Both the position numbers and the translations under genes were made by a program. The notes beneath the pieces are model-generated. The model was not told the DNA's origin, searched no databases, and worked only from the letters and a program-made list of their open reading frames with translations. From Ruegeria haliotis (GTDB lineage Bacteria > Pseudomonadota > Alphaproteobacteria > Rhodobacterales > Rhodobacteraceae), in assembly GCF_013377785.1 (NCBI RefSeq), contig NZ_JABXWT010000019.1:1-64000 (forward strand): DNA of 64,000 nucleotides, read 5' to 3'. Numbering within the stretch: position 1 is the stretch's first letter; every line of letters starts with the position of its first letter. This document shows, piece after piece, positions 9,629-19,057 of this stretch.

Positions 9629-12600
9629 CTACTCTTCCTCCGCATCCAGGAGTTCCATATTCAGGCCGAGGCCGCGGACTTCTTTCACCAGAACGTTGAA
9701 CGATTCCGGTACGCCCGCCTCAAAGTTATCCTCGCCCTTGACGATCGACTCATAGACCTTGGTCCGGCCGGCGACGTCATCCGATTTCACGGTAAGCATC
9801 TCCTGCAGGGTGTAGGCGGCGCCGTAAGCTTCCAGAGCCCAGACTTCCATCTCACCAAAGCGCTGACCACCGAACTGTGCCTTACCACCCAGCGGCTGCT
9901 GGGTAACCAGGCTGTAAGGCCCGGTCGAACGCGCGTGGATCTTGTCGTCCACCAGGTGATGCAGTTTCAGCAGGTACTTGATGCCCACAGTCACCGGACG
10001 TGCGAATTGCTCACCCGTGCGACCGTCGAACAGAACCGACTGACCGCTTTGCGAGAAACCTGCACGCACCAGCGCGTCGTTGACGTCAGCCTCTTTGGCA
10101 CCGTCAAAGACCGGGGTCGCGATCGGAACACCACGGGTCACGTTGCCTGCGGCTTCGATCAGGTGACCCTCGTCCATGCCGACGATGCCTTCTTCGTAGA
10201 CGTCCTCGCCATAGGCCAGTTTCATCGCTTCGCGAACCGGGGTCAGATCGCCGGAGCGGCGGTATTCACCCAGTGCGTCGTCGATGTTCAGACCCAGGCC
10301 GCGCGCGGCCCAACCCATGTGGGTTTCAAGGATCTGACCAACGTTCATACGCGAAGGCACACCCAGCGGGTTCAGACAGAAGTCAACCGGTGTACCATCG
10401 GCCAGGAACGGCATGTCTTCCATCGGAACAACCTTGGAAATCACACCTTTGTTCCCGTGACGGCCGGCCATCTTGTCGCCCGGCTGAAGCTTACGCTTCA
10501 CGGCGATGAAGACTTTGACCATCTTCATCACACCCGGCGGCAGATCGTCGCCACGGCGGACTTTTTCGACCTTGTCTTCGAAACGAGCATCCAAAGCGCG
10601 CTTGAGCACTTCGTATTGCTCGTTCAGCGCTTCGACGATCTGGGCGTCCTTCTCGTCTTCCAGCGCCAGCTGCCACCACTGACCACGGGTCAGCATGTCC
10701 AGCAGCTCCTCGGTGATCACCGAGCTTGGCTTGACACCCTTGGGACCTTTGACAGCGGTTTTACCCAGGATCAGGCCCTGCAGACGCGCATAGATGTTGC
10801 GGTCAAGGATCGCCAGCTCGTCATCCCGGTCACGGGCCAGACGTTCGACTTCCTCACGTTCGATCTGCAGCGCACGCTCGTCTTTTTCCACACCGTGACG
10901 GTTGAAGACGCGGACTTCCACGACCGTACCGTAATCGCCCGGCTTCACGCGCAGCGAGGTGTCGCGCACGTCAGATGCTTTTTCACCAAAGATGGCGCGC
11001 AGCAGCTTTTCTTCCGGGGTCATCGGGCTTTCGCCCTTCGGAGTGATCTTGCCAACCAGAATATCGCCCGGCTCAACATCCGCACCGATGTAAACGATGC
11101 CAGCCTCGTCGAGGTTGCGCAGCGCTTCTTCACCGACGTTCGGGATGTCGCGGGTAATCTCTTCCGGGCCCAGCTTCGTGTCACGGGCGGCGACTTCGAA
11201 TTCCTCGATATGGACCGAGGTAAAGACGTCATCACGCGCAATACGTTCCGAGATCAGGATCGAGTCTTCGTAGTTGTAGCCATTCCACGGCATGAACGCG
11301 ACGACCACGTTCTTACCCAGTGCCAGTTCACCGATATCGGTGGACGGACCATCGGCGACAACCTCGCCTTTCGTGACAGTGTCACCCACTTTCACCAGCG
11401 GACGCTGGTTGATGCAGGTGTTCTGGTTCGAACGCTGGAATTTGCGCAGACGGTAAATGTCCACACCAGCATCGCCCAGTTCCAGATCTTCGGTGGCGCG
11501 AATAACGATACGCTGGGCATCGACCTGGTCGATAATACCGGCGCGTTTCGCCTGGATCGCAGCACCCGAGTCGATCGCTACCTTTTCCTCGATACCGGTA
11601 CCAACCAGCGGCGCTTCGGCCCGCAGCAGCGGAACCGCCTGACGTTGCATGTTCGAGCCCATCAGGGCGCGGTTGGCGTCGTCATTTTCAAGGAACGGGA
11701 TCAGCGATGCAGCGACCGAAACCAACTGTTTCGGGCTGACGTCGATCAGGTCCACATTCTCGCGCGGGGCGAGCGTGTAGTCGCCGGACTGACGGGTCGA
11801 GACCAGATCGTTGATGAACTTGCCATCCGCATCCAGCGTCGCGTTCGCCTGTGCCACGGTGTGACGCATTTCCTCGGTCGCGGACATGTAGTGAACCTCA
11901 TCGGTCACCTCGGCGTCTTTGACAACGCGGTAAGGTGTTTCGATAAAGCCATACTTGTTCACGCGGGCAAAGGTGGCCAGCGAGTTGATCAGACCGATGT
12001 TCGGACCTTCCGGCGTTTCGATCGGACACATCCGACCATAGTGGGTCGGGTGCACGTCACGAACCTCAAAGCCCGCACGCTCACGTGTCAGACCACCGGG
12101 GCCAAGCGCCGAGAGGCGGCGTTTGTGGGTGACTTCCGACAGCGGGTTGGTTTGGTCCATGAACTGCGACAGCTGCGACGAGCCGAAGAATTCACGAACA
12201 GCAGCAGCAGCCGGTTTCGCGTTGATCAGGTCTTGCGGCATGACGGTGTCGATTTCAACCGACGACATACGCTCTTTGATCGCGCGCTCCATGCGCAGCA
12301 GGCCAACGCGGTACTGGTTTTCCATCAGTTCGCCAACCGAACGCACACGACGGTTGCCCAGGTGATCGATATCGTCGATGTCACCTTTGCCATCACGCAG
12401 TTCAACCAGCGCCTTGATGCAGGCCACGATGTCTTCGCGGCGCAGGGTGCGCAGTGTATCGGGCGCATCCAGAGCCAGACGCATGTTCATTTTTACGCGG
12501 CCAACAGCGGACAAGTCATAACGCTCACTGTCAAAGAACAGCGTTTCGAACAGCGCAGAGGCGGCCTCGACGGTGGGCGGCTCACCCGGGCGCATCACGC

Positions 12601-13762
12601 GGTAGATATCCATCAGCGCGGTGTCACGGCCCATGTTCTTGTCCATGGCCATGGTGTTGCGCATGTACGGACCGACATTGATGTTGTCGATGTCCAGAAC
12701 CGGGATGTCAGTGATGCCCGCATCGATCAGTTCCTTCGCGGTACCGCCGATCAGATCGCCATCCTTGTCGTATTCCAGCGTCAGCTCGTCCCCGGCTTCG
12801 ACATAGATCGCACCGGTTTCTTCGTTGATGATGTCTTTGGCGACAAACTTGCCAACGATGTGATCGAATGGAACCAGCAGGTCCGTGACCGCGCCTTCGT
12901 CGATCAGCTTTTTGACCGCGCGTGGGGTGACTTTCTTGCCAGCTTCAGCAATCACTTCACCGGATTTCGCGTCGATCAGATCATAGGTCGGGCGGGTGCC
13001 ACGCGCACGCTGGGGGAAGAACGGCGTGACCCAACCCTTCTTCTTGTCCAGCTTGTAGGATACCGTGTTGTAATAGGCATCCATGATCGCTTCCTGATCC
13101 AGGCCCAGCGCATAGAGCAGGGTTGTCACAGGCAGTTTACGACGACGGTCGATACGGGCGAAAACGATATCCTTGGCGTCGAACTCAAAGTCCAACCAGC
13201 TGCCGCGATACGGGATGATTCGGCAGGCAAACAGCAGCTTGCCCGAGGAGTGGGTTTTGCCCTTGTCGTGGTCGAAGAACACGCCAGGCGACCGGTGCAT
13301 CTGGCTAACGATCACACGCTCGGTGCCGTTGACGACAAAGGTACCATTGGGCGTCATCAGGGGCATATCGCCCATGAACACATCCTGTTCCTTGATGTCT
13401 TTGACCGACTTGGCGCCAGTGTCTTCATCGACATCAAACACGATCAAACGCAGAGTGACCTTCAGCGGCGCGCTGTAGGTCATGTCGCGCTGCATGCACT
13501 CTTCGACGTCGTATTTGGGTTTTTCCAGATCGTATTTCACGAACTCCAGAACGGAGGTTTCGTTGAAATCCTTGATCGGGAAAACCGACTGGAACACGCC
13601 CTTGATGCCTTCGCCGTCAGTGGGCACATCAGCATCGCCGGAGCGCAGGAATAGATCATAAGAGGATTTCTGGACCTCAATGAGGTTCGGCATCTCCAGC
13701 ACTTCGCGGATTTTGCCGTAATATTTACGAAGACGTTTCTGGCCAAGGAACGATTGAGCCAT
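9629..13762 (-). CDS. rpoB: DNA-directed RNA polymerase subunit beta
   Basis: 1377 residues beginning MAQSFLGQKR. An in-frame GTG four codons upstream (13774) was rejected because it overlaps the AAAGGTGA ribosome-binding site, which lies 8 bases before this ATG. The rifampicin region (SSQLSQFMDQTNPLSE, then THKRRLSALG) is wild type at the usual resistance positions. MCPIETPEGPNIGLI and the MPWNGYNYEDSI catalytic segment are intact. It follows rplL after a 251-base structured spacer and precedes rpoC. Confidence 0.98.
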   Translation of the reverse strand: MAQSFLGQKRLRKYYGKIREVLEMPNLIEVQKSSYDLFLRSGDADVPTDGEGIKGVFQSVFPIKDFNETSVLEFVKYDLEKPKYDVEECMQRDMTYSAPLKVTLRLIVFDVDEDTGAKSVKDIKEQDVFMGDMPLMTPNGTFVVNGTERVIVSQMHRSPGVFFDHDKGKTHSSGKLLFACRIIPYRGSWLDFEFDAKDIVFARIDRRRKLPVTTLLYALGLDQEAIMDAYYNTVSYKLDKKKGWVTPFFPQRARGTRPTYDLIDAKSGEVIAEAGKKVTPRAVKKLIDEGAVTDLLVPFDHIVGKFVAKDIINEETGAIYVEAGDELTLEYDKDGDLIGGTAKELIDAGITDIPVLDIDNINVGPYMRNTMAMDKNMGRDTALMDIYRVMRPGEPPTVEAASALFETLFFDSERYDLSAVGRVKMNMRLALDAPDTLRTLRREDIVACIKALVELRDGKGDIDDIDHLGNRRVRSVGELMENQYRVGLLRMERAIKERMSSVEIDTVMPQDLINAKPAAAAVREFFGSSQLSQFMDQTNPLSEVTHKRRLSALGPGGLTRERAGFEVRDVHPTHYGRMCPIETPEGPNIGLINSLATFARVNKYGFIETPYRVVKDAEVTDEVHYMSATEEMRHTVAQANATLDADGKFINDLVSTRQSGDYTLAPRENVDLIDVSPKQLVSVAASLIPFLENDDANRALMGSNMQRQAVPLLRAEAPLVGTGIEEKVAIDSGAAIQAKRAGIIDQVDAQRIVIRATEDLELGDAGVDIYRLRKFQRSNQNTCINQRPLVKVGDTVTKGEVVADGPSTDIGELALGKNVVVAFMPWNGYNYEDSILISERIARDDVFTSVHIEEFEVAARDTKLGPEEITRDIPNVGEEALRNLDEAGIVYIGADVEPGDILVGKITPKGESPMTPEEKLLRAIFGEKASDVRDTSLRVKPGDYGTVVEVRVFNRHGVEKDERALQIEREEVERLARDRDDELAILDRNIYARLQGLILGKTAVKGPKGVKPSSVITEELLDMLTRGQWWQLALEDEKDAQIVEALNEQYEVLKRALDARFEDKVEKVRRGDDLPPGVMKMVKVFIAVKRKLQPGDKMAGRHGNKGVISKVVPMEDMPFLADGTPVDFCLNPLGVPSRMNVGQILETHMGWAARGLGLNIDDALGEYRRSGDLTPVREAMKLAYGEDVYEEGIVGMDEGHLIEAAGNVTRGVPIATPVFDGAKEADVNDALVRAGFSQSGQSVLFDGRTGEQFARPVTVGIKYLLKLHHLVDDKIHARSTGPYSLVTQQPLGGKAQFGGQRFGEMEVWALEAYGAAYTLQEMLTVKSDDVAGRTKVYESIVKGEDNFEAGVPESFNVLVKEVRGLGLNMELLDAEEE

Positions 13763-13898
13763 GTCAGATGTCACCTTTCGATGTTCTCAGCGGACAAAGA
13801 CACCGTCGGGCCCCGGCGCCTTGCACATTAGAGACGAAACGTCCGGATCAATTCGTGGCCACCGTCCCGAATGGCAGCCTCCCGATCCGCGAACCGCG

Positions 13899-13974
13899 TC
13901 TTAGAAAACGCCCCACTGTCGGAGGCTCTTTCTAAGACAGGTTCGGCTGGACCCGGATTTCTCCGGATCCAGCC
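13899..13974 (-). promoter_or_regulatory. Structured RNA element between rplL and rpoB
   Basis: The rplL-rpoB spacer (13763-14013) folds into two stems on the minus strand. First comes a 13-bp stem GGCTGGATCCGGA/TCCGGGTCCAGCC with a GAAA loop (13945-13974). It is followed by a long stem TCTTAGAAA/TTTCTAAGA (13899-13937). There is no T-tract. In other bacteria this spacer holds an attenuator and an RNase III site that set the rpoB:rplL ratio. I recall a published Rhodobacterales motif upstream of rpoB (Rhodo-rpoB) but could not check whether this is it. Confidence 0.55.
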
Positions 13975-14013
13975 AAATTTTTCGGCGCATCAACGATGCA
14001 CCTGCCGAAGGGC

Positions 14014-14388
14014 TTAGGCCACTTCGACTTCGGCGCCAGCTGCTTCCAGCTTGCCTTTGACTTCTTCAGCTTCGTCTTTGGAAACTGCTTCTTTGATCTT
14101 GCCGCCAGCTTCAACCAGTTCCTTGGCTTCTTTCAGACCCAGACCGGTGATCGCGCGAACTTCTTTGATCACGTTGATTTTCGAAGCGCCGGCGTTCTTC
14201 AGAACGACGTCGAATTCGGTTTTTTCTTCCTCAGCTGCGCCACCGGCGTCGCCACCGGCTGCCATGACAACTGCGCCGCCTGCTGCGGGCTCGATGCCAT
14301 ATTCGTCTTTGAGGATGGTTTTCAGTTCTTGTGCTTCCAGCAGGGTCAGACCCACGATGCTTTCTGCGAGTGCTTTCAGATCAGCCAT
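14014..14388 (-). CDS. rplL: 50S ribosomal protein L7/L12
   Basis: 124 residues, typical for L7/L12: an N-terminal dimerisation domain (MADLKALAESIVGLTLLEAQ), an alanine/glycine-rich hinge around residues 40-55, and a C-terminal factor-binding domain with VIKEVRAITGLGLKEAKELV. It forms the flexible stalk that recruits EF-G and EF-Tu. It follows rplJ by 79 bases and precedes the structured rpoB leader. Confidence 0.97.
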   Translation of the reverse strand: MADLKALAESIVGLTLLEAQELKTILKDEYGIEPAAGGAVVMAAGGDAGGAAEEEKTEFDVVLKNAGASKINVIKEVRAITGLGLKEAKELVEAGGKIKEAVSKDEAEEVKGKLEAAGAEVEVA

Positions 14389-14467
14389 TGTATCAGCTCT
14401 TTCCGTTTACAGTGTGTGTTCCAACGTCAGGGTATTTACCCTACGCAGATCATTCAGTGCCAACCGC

Positions 14468-14986
14468 TTACGCAGCTTCCGCCTTCTCTTCGATGGTGGA
14501 AAGGATGCTTGCGATATTGCTTGCAGGTGCGCCAATCGCGCCGGCGATGCTCGAAGCAGGTGCGCCAATGCAGCCCACGATCGAAGCAATAAGCTCCTCG
14601 CGAGACGGCATTTTCGAAACTGTTTCGACGCCTTTGCGGTCCAGAGCATTCTCACCCATTGCACCGCCAAGGATTTCGAACTTTTTGTTCTCCTTGGCGA
14701 AGTCCTCGGCCACCTTGGCTGCTGCCACGGGGTCTTCGGAATAGGTCAGAACGGTCATACCCGTCAGCAGGTCAGCAATGCTCTCACATGGCTTTCCGTC
14801 GAGGGCGATTTTGGCGAGCCTGTTTTTGGCAACACGCACAGATCCACCGGCGTCACGAGCACGCGCGCGCAGATCCTGCATCTCGGCAACTGTCAGACCG
14901 GCGTAGTGCGAAACCACTACGACGCCAGAGCTTTCGAAGATTTGGCCGAGTTCCTCGACCACTTTCTCTTTCTGGGCTCTATCCAC
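14468..14986 (-). CDS. rplJ: 50S ribosomal protein L10
   Basis: 172 residues from a GTG start (protein MDRAQKEKVVEELG). A TTG four codons upstream keeps the frame open, but GGAG lies 6 bases before this GTG and the family usually starts here. L10 anchors L7/L12 dimers to 23S rRNA. The C-terminal helix ends in repeated GAPAS segments (residues about 140-165), where L12 binds. It is first in the rplJ-rplL-rpoB-rpoC operon and is probably autoregulated through the leader. Confidence 0.94.
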   Translation of the reverse strand: MDRAQKEKVVEELGQIFESSGVVVVSHYAGLTVAEMQDLRARARDAGGSVRVAKNRLAKIALDGKPCESIADLLTGMTVLTYSEDPVAAAKVAEDFAKENKKFEILGGAMGENALDRKGVETVSKMPSREELIASIVGCIGAPASSIAGAIGAPASNIASILSTIEEKAEAA

Positions 14987-15437
14987 AGTTCTCTCCAAGT
15001 TTGGGATGATGGTTCATCCCGGCTCATATTTGCCGAGGGTGTTACCCCGGCGTTCAGGTCCGTTGTTACGGGATTGGCCAAAATTCGCCCGAGGATTGAG
15101 ACCCTCGAAATCTTTGGTCTTACCCGTCTCAGGCAGGGAATTAAGGGGCCAAATGGACCCACCCACCGTCTTGGACGAAACGAAATAAAGCGCACGACGA
15201 ATCGCACGCTTTACTCCGCAGCTCTCTTTAGGGCAGTCTCGCAGGGTTTCCAAGGGGTAAATCGCAGAGTTTCGCAATTTTGGCACGACGTGCAAGTCCC
15301 ATCCGGACCATACCGAGCGATAGCAATTCCAGAACTACTTACACCATGTCTGACCCTGCAGCCACATTGCCGGGTTCAATTTCGTCACAGGCCGCAGAGA
15401 CGCTTGCAATCTCGGATCCGATACGGCCACTTGAGGC
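14987..15437 (-). promoter_or_regulatory. rplJ leader and promoter region
   Basis: About 450 bases without a credible gene between rplJ (minus) and the sulfatase gene (plus). The L10 leader, to which the L10-L12 complex binds in many bacteria, is expected in the 300 bases next to rplJ. I see several GC-rich arms there but did not fold them fully. A weak promoter candidate (TTGGAA, 17 bases, TAAAGA) lies around 15220-15250. Short open frames in the region have no ribosome-binding site. Confidence 0.4.
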
Positions 15438-15467
15438 GTGATATTTCGACATTCAAACAGGTTCAGG

Positions 15468-17219
15468 ATGAAGTTCGATAGCGGCATCGACAACCGAATA
15501 AAGCGATTTGGCAGCATTTTTCTTGCGGTTTTTGTCATAGCGCTTTGCAACCGCTACCTATCGCTGACAGCATACGCCAGGTTCGCCTATGGCGAAACTT
15601 ACAACGCCGCCGCAGGCTTTAATCCAATCGCAGCCTTTTTCAACACCAAAGCAGAGGTGCTATGGCTAGGCGTTGCCTTGGATGTCTTGTTTTGCGTCAC
15701 ATTTGCCCTGATCTTCACATTTATCCGGGGTCCGTTGCTGACACTGGCGATTGTCATTCTCAGCTTGTTCTACGCAGCCAATATCGAACACGTCAAAGCG
15801 AACCTGACAGCAATCGACCTCAACCTCATAGGCTTTGCAACTGACCCTACTTTTATCAAGGCGCAATTCACTTGGGACGTCGCTATCTATACCGTCCTGT
15901 TTTCGGCTTGGGCACTGGCCCTTCTGCGGATCGAGCGGATCGCCATCCTGGCGCGATCTTGCGCGTTTGCGGCATTGGCGTTGACCGCCGCAGCCGTTGC
16001 CTTTGCCCCAAACAATTTTCGGATAACGGAACCCGCCTGGCTACAATCGCATCCGCTGTTTCCGTCTCTTGGCCACAAATCCCTGACAGTCTCAAACCGA
16101 ACATTTGAAGAAACCGCCTTTGCGCGTGCAGATCTGCCCGAACTTGGACCGGACAGGTTGAATGTCCTGCTGGTATATCTGGAAGGGCTATCGAATTTCA
16201 GCAGGACCAAGGCCGAGATGGACGTTCTCAACGATCTGGCCGACAGGAACATCATGTTCGAACGGTTCATCGGACATCAGCTTATTACCTCAAACGGACT
16301 GTACACATCCCTGACAGGAGACCTGCCGCGTTTCATCGGAAGTGAACGCAAGTGGAATGAGCTCTCGGAAGGGGACGGTGCGAAGATGGCCGCTCTTCCA
16401 GCGGTACTTTCAGAAGCCGGGTATCACACGGCGTTTCTGCAAAGCGCCAATCTGACCTTCATGTCGAAAGGCGAACACCTGAAAGATCTTGGGTTCGAAG
16501 AAGCGCGCGGAGATACCAGCTGGAGCGACGGCCCGGGCGTCCATAGAAACGGTTGGGGCATAGATGACCGCTCGCTTTTCAGAAACGTTGTCGACTACAT
16601 TGACGACCTGGAGACTGCGCAACCCTGGTTCATCTCTGTTTTGACGACCGGAACGCACGCACCATACAACGTGCCCGAGGAATTTCTGGCCGAGGAAAGC
16701 TCGGCCCGGTTCCGATCACTGAAATATGTGGACGCGGCGATCGCTGAATTGATGCAAGAGCTGGAAAACAGGAATCTGCTGGAAAATACCGTGGTCATTT
16801 TCACGGCGGACGAGTCTCGGGAATCCTCGAATCTGGCGTCACTGAACAACGAAGTCCTTCTGAACTGGCTTCCCTTTGTGGCAATCCACCCTAGCCAAAA
16901 ACAGTTATCCGTTTCTCAGGTTGTTACGGGCAAGAAAACTCGAAACCTGGTGCTGGAACTTTCGACAAACTCCGCCGACCCGGATCTGCAGCCGGTGATC
17001 GGTGACGTTGAACCCATCCTTTTCGGCAACGTCATCAGCGGGCGTATTTTTTGGTTCGACCCAAAAACACAGGATTTTTTCGCCTGTTTAAACGGACCTC
17101 AATTAGGCTGTGAACACTGGAGCGGCGTCGTCGATGTCACACGGCCAACCAAAGGGGCGAGGGTAGAACAAGCTTATTTCCCGGGCCTGCAGGACGTTAT
17201 TCTGGAACATGAACAGTAG
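15468..17219 (+). CDS. LTA-synthase/MdoB-like membrane sulfatase
   Basis: 583 residues from the ATG; a GTG ten codons upstream is the alternative start. Five hydrophobic helices (about 14-36, 62-87, 88-106, 134-153, 158-180) precede an alkaline-phosphatase/sulfatase domain, the LtaS/MdoB layout. Family enzymes transfer phosphoglycerol or phosphoethanolamine to surface glycans. Conserved points are Glu239 in YLEGLS, Thr274 (the nucleophile position) in LITSNGLY, WGIDD at 363-367 and His397 in GTHAPY. The last metal motif, normally Asp-His (GDHG), reads Asp448-Glu449 (TADES), so metal binding may be altered. It is followed 67 bases later by a kinase-like gene on the same strand. Confidence 0.75.
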   Translation: MKFDSGIDNRIKRFGSIFLAVFVIALCNRYLSLTAYARFAYGETYNAAAGFNPIAAFFNTKAEVLWLGVALDVLFCVTFALIFTFIRGPLLTLAIVILSLFYAANIEHVKANLTAIDLNLIGFATDPTFIKAQFTWDVAIYTVLFSAWALALLRIERIAILARSCAFAALALTAAAVAFAPNNFRITEPAWLQSHPLFPSLGHKSLTVSNRTFEETAFARADLPELGPDRLNVLLVYLEGLSNFSRTKAEMDVLNDLADRNIMFERFIGHQLITSNGLYTSLTGDLPRFIGSERKWNELSEGDGAKMAALPAVLSEAGYHTAFLQSANLTFMSKGEHLKDLGFEEARGDTSWSDGPGVHRNGWGIDDRSLFRNVVDYIDDLETAQPWFISVLTTGTHAPYNVPEEFLAEESSARFRSLKYVDAAIAELMQELENRNLLENTVVIFTADESRESSNLASLNNEVLLNWLPFVAIHPSQKQLSVSQVVTGKKTRNLVLELSTNSADPDLQPVIGDVEPILFGNVISGRIFWFDPKTQDFFACLNGPQLGCEHWSGVVDVTRPTKGARVEQAYFPGLQDVILEHEQ

Positions 17220-17286
17220 AGACCTTTATCATGACAACACCCAGAGCTCTTTCGGGCAAACTCAGGTGAAGACCTAGACGGATGAA

Positions 17287-18246
17287 ATGCTGACCCTCTC
17301 GGAAAATGAACGCTGCCTTGCGTCCGAACTGGTGGACGAATTTTGCCGGCGCGGTGGCGTTGAAGAAATAAGGAACTTCACTTGCGTCTACCGATCCCAC
17401 GACTTTCCGGACTCTCGACTGGTTCTCAGGGTTGAAACCGGGGCGCGGGACTACGCACTGAAGATCGACACAGAATCCCCTGAAACCGGAAGGTTGAGAA
17501 ACGAATTCGAGTTGCTCGGCGAGCTCTCCAACTACTTTGAAGAAAACAAGTCGTCGCGCATCGTTCGCCCTATATATTTTTCACCCACCCAAACATTTCT
17601 GGTGACAGAATTCATCGATCGACCCACTGCGGTCGATCTGATCTACAACAGCAAAAACGACGATCAGGTTGCGCAGATATTTAGGCGGGCCGGGTCTTGG
17701 TTAAATGATCTTCACGGGTTTCGCGCGTCAGTGAATTATGCCTTTCGACCAAGATGGATGACGGAGAGCATTCGTGATTTGTCGAAATCAGTGCCGGAAT
17801 CCATCGCCCAGGACAGTCAGATCATGGTCAATGCGATGAACGCCGAAGCCGCACGCCTCAGAGGCATTCCTGACATACGGGTGTTCTCGCATGGTGATTT
17901 TCACGGGCTCAACCTAATCGTCGGCCAAGGCAAGACAATCGGTCTGGATTTCACAGAAGCACGCAAGAAGCTGGCTGTTTATGATATAGTTGATTTTCTG
18001 AAGGCTGATATTTTTCGGGATGGTCCTGCATCCGGCGTGGATCGCAGTGGCATCCTCAGGCGAAACAAAGAGATGTTCCTGCGATTGTACCGTCATCCGA
18101 TCAACATCGATATTCTGGATTTCTGCATTCGCGGGCGCCTGTTGAAAGATTGGCTGCGTCTCTGCCAACCCGATCACACATGCAGCGACTTCGAAAAGCA
18201 CATGCGCGCACGGCTTGAGCTCCGGTTGAAACAAGCTTTCGGATAA
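17287..18246 (+). CDS. APH-family phosphotransferase (small-molecule kinase)
   Basis: 319 residues of the aminoglycoside phosphotransferase/choline kinase fold. The catalytic loop FSHGDFHGLN (residues about 202-211) carries Asp and Asn, and GLDF further on supplies the second metal aspartate. The N-lobe segment ARDYALKID supplies a likely ATP-binding lysine. The substrate is unknown. The sulfatase neighbour suggests a surface-polymer or lipid head-group building block rather than an antibiotic. It is probably co-transcribed with the sulfatase gene. Its stop is 46 bases from the rplA terminator, so the two transcripts converge. Confidence 0.7.
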   Translation: MLTLSENERCLASELVDEFCRRGGVEEIRNFTCVYRSHDFPDSRLVLRVETGARDYALKIDTESPETGRLRNEFELLGELSNYFEENKSSRIVRPIYFSPTQTFLVTEFIDRPTAVDLIYNSKNDDQVAQIFRRAGSWLNDLHGFRASVNYAFRPRWMTESIRDLSKSVPESIAQDSQIMVNAMNAEAARLRGIPDIRVFSHGDFHGLNLIVGQGKTIGLDFTEARKKLAVYDIVDFLKADIFRDGPASGVDRSGILRRNKEMFLRLYRHPINIDILDFCIRGRLLKDWLRLCQPDHTCSDFEKHMRARLELRLKQAFG

Positions 18247-18292
18247 GCGCGCTCCGGTTCTGAGCTTTAAAACTCACCCTCGAAGCCCGCCT

Positions 18293-18330
18293 GAAAGAAA
18301 AAGACCCAGGTGGTTCAAGCCACCCGGGTC
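18293..18330 (-). terminator. Rho-independent terminator of rplA
   Basis: On the minus strand GACCCGGGTGG pairs with CCACCTGGGTC around a CTTGAA loop and is followed by TTTTTCTTTC. It lies 28 bases after the rplA stop. Confidence 0.9.
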
Positions 18331-18357
18331 CATTCACTTAATTTCGGTCGTTAAGAC

Positions 18358-19056
18358 TTATTCGCTGGCTGCGGCAGCCACGTCCAAAGTCACACCAGGG
18401 CCCATGGTCGAGCTCAGCGCGATTTTCTTCATGTAGGTGCCTTTGGCGCCTGTCGGCTTGGCTTTGGCCACGGCCGAGATGAAAGCGCGGACGTTTTCGA
18501 CCAGTTTGGCCTCATCAAACGACGCTTTGCCAACACCGGCGTGTACAACGCCGCCTTTTTCCGCCTTGAACTGAACTTCGCCACCTTTGGCTGCTTCCAC
18601 GGCCGCTTTCACGTCCATGGTCACGGTGCCAACCTTGGGGTTCGGCATCAGGTTGCGGGGACCCAGAACTTTACCCAGACGACCGACGATCGGCATCATG
18701 TCCGGGGTCGCGATGCAGCGATCAAAATCAATGGTGCCACCCTGAATGGTTTCCATCAGGTCTTCTGCGCCGATGATATCCGCGCCTGCTTCTTTTGCTT
18801 CGTCCGCCTTGGGGCCGCGAGCGAAAACCGCAACACGCATCGCTTTACCGGTGCCGTTCGGCAGGCCGACGACGCCACGAACCATCTGGTCCGCGTGGCG
18901 CGTATCAACACCCAGGTTCAGAGCGATTTCGACGGTCTCGTCGAATTTCGAAGTTGCGTGGGCTTTGACCAGTGCAACGGCCTCTTCGACCGACAATTCT
19001 GTCTTGCCAGCGAAAGCTTCGCGCGCAGTGCGCGTACGTTTACCGAGTTTTGCCAT
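18358..19056 (-). CDS. rplA: 50S ribosomal protein L1
   Basis: 232 residues, typical length. Conserved L1 segments seen are FDETVEIALNLGVDTRHADQ and the GPRNLMPNPKVGTVT loop. L1 forms the mobile L1 stalk at the E site and in many bacteria represses the rplK-rplA mRNA. It starts 1 base after the rplK stop and is followed by its own terminator, so rplJ downstream is a separate transcription unit. Confidence 0.97.
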   Translation of the reverse strand: MAKLGKRTRTAREAFAGKTELSVEEAVALVKAHATSKFDETVEIALNLGVDTRHADQMVRGVVGLPNGTGKAMRVAVFARGPKADEAKEAGADIIGAEDLMETIQGGTIDFDRCIATPDMMPIVGRLGKVLGPRNLMPNPKVGTVTMDVKAAVEAAKGGEVQFKAEKGGVVHAGVGKASFDEAKLVENVRAFISAVAKAKPTGAKGTYMKKIALSSTMGPGVTLDVAAAASE

Positions 19057-19057
19057 C

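Noticed and set aside
9512..13654. A 1380-codon plus-strand open frame opposite rpoB
   Set aside because: It is a shadow of rpoB. GC-rich codon use in rpoB leaves the antisense frame open. The product has no family features and no ribosome-binding site.
14051..15481. A 476-codon plus-strand frame opposite rplL, rplJ and their leader
   Set aside because: It is antisense to two certain genes and has no recognisable domain.
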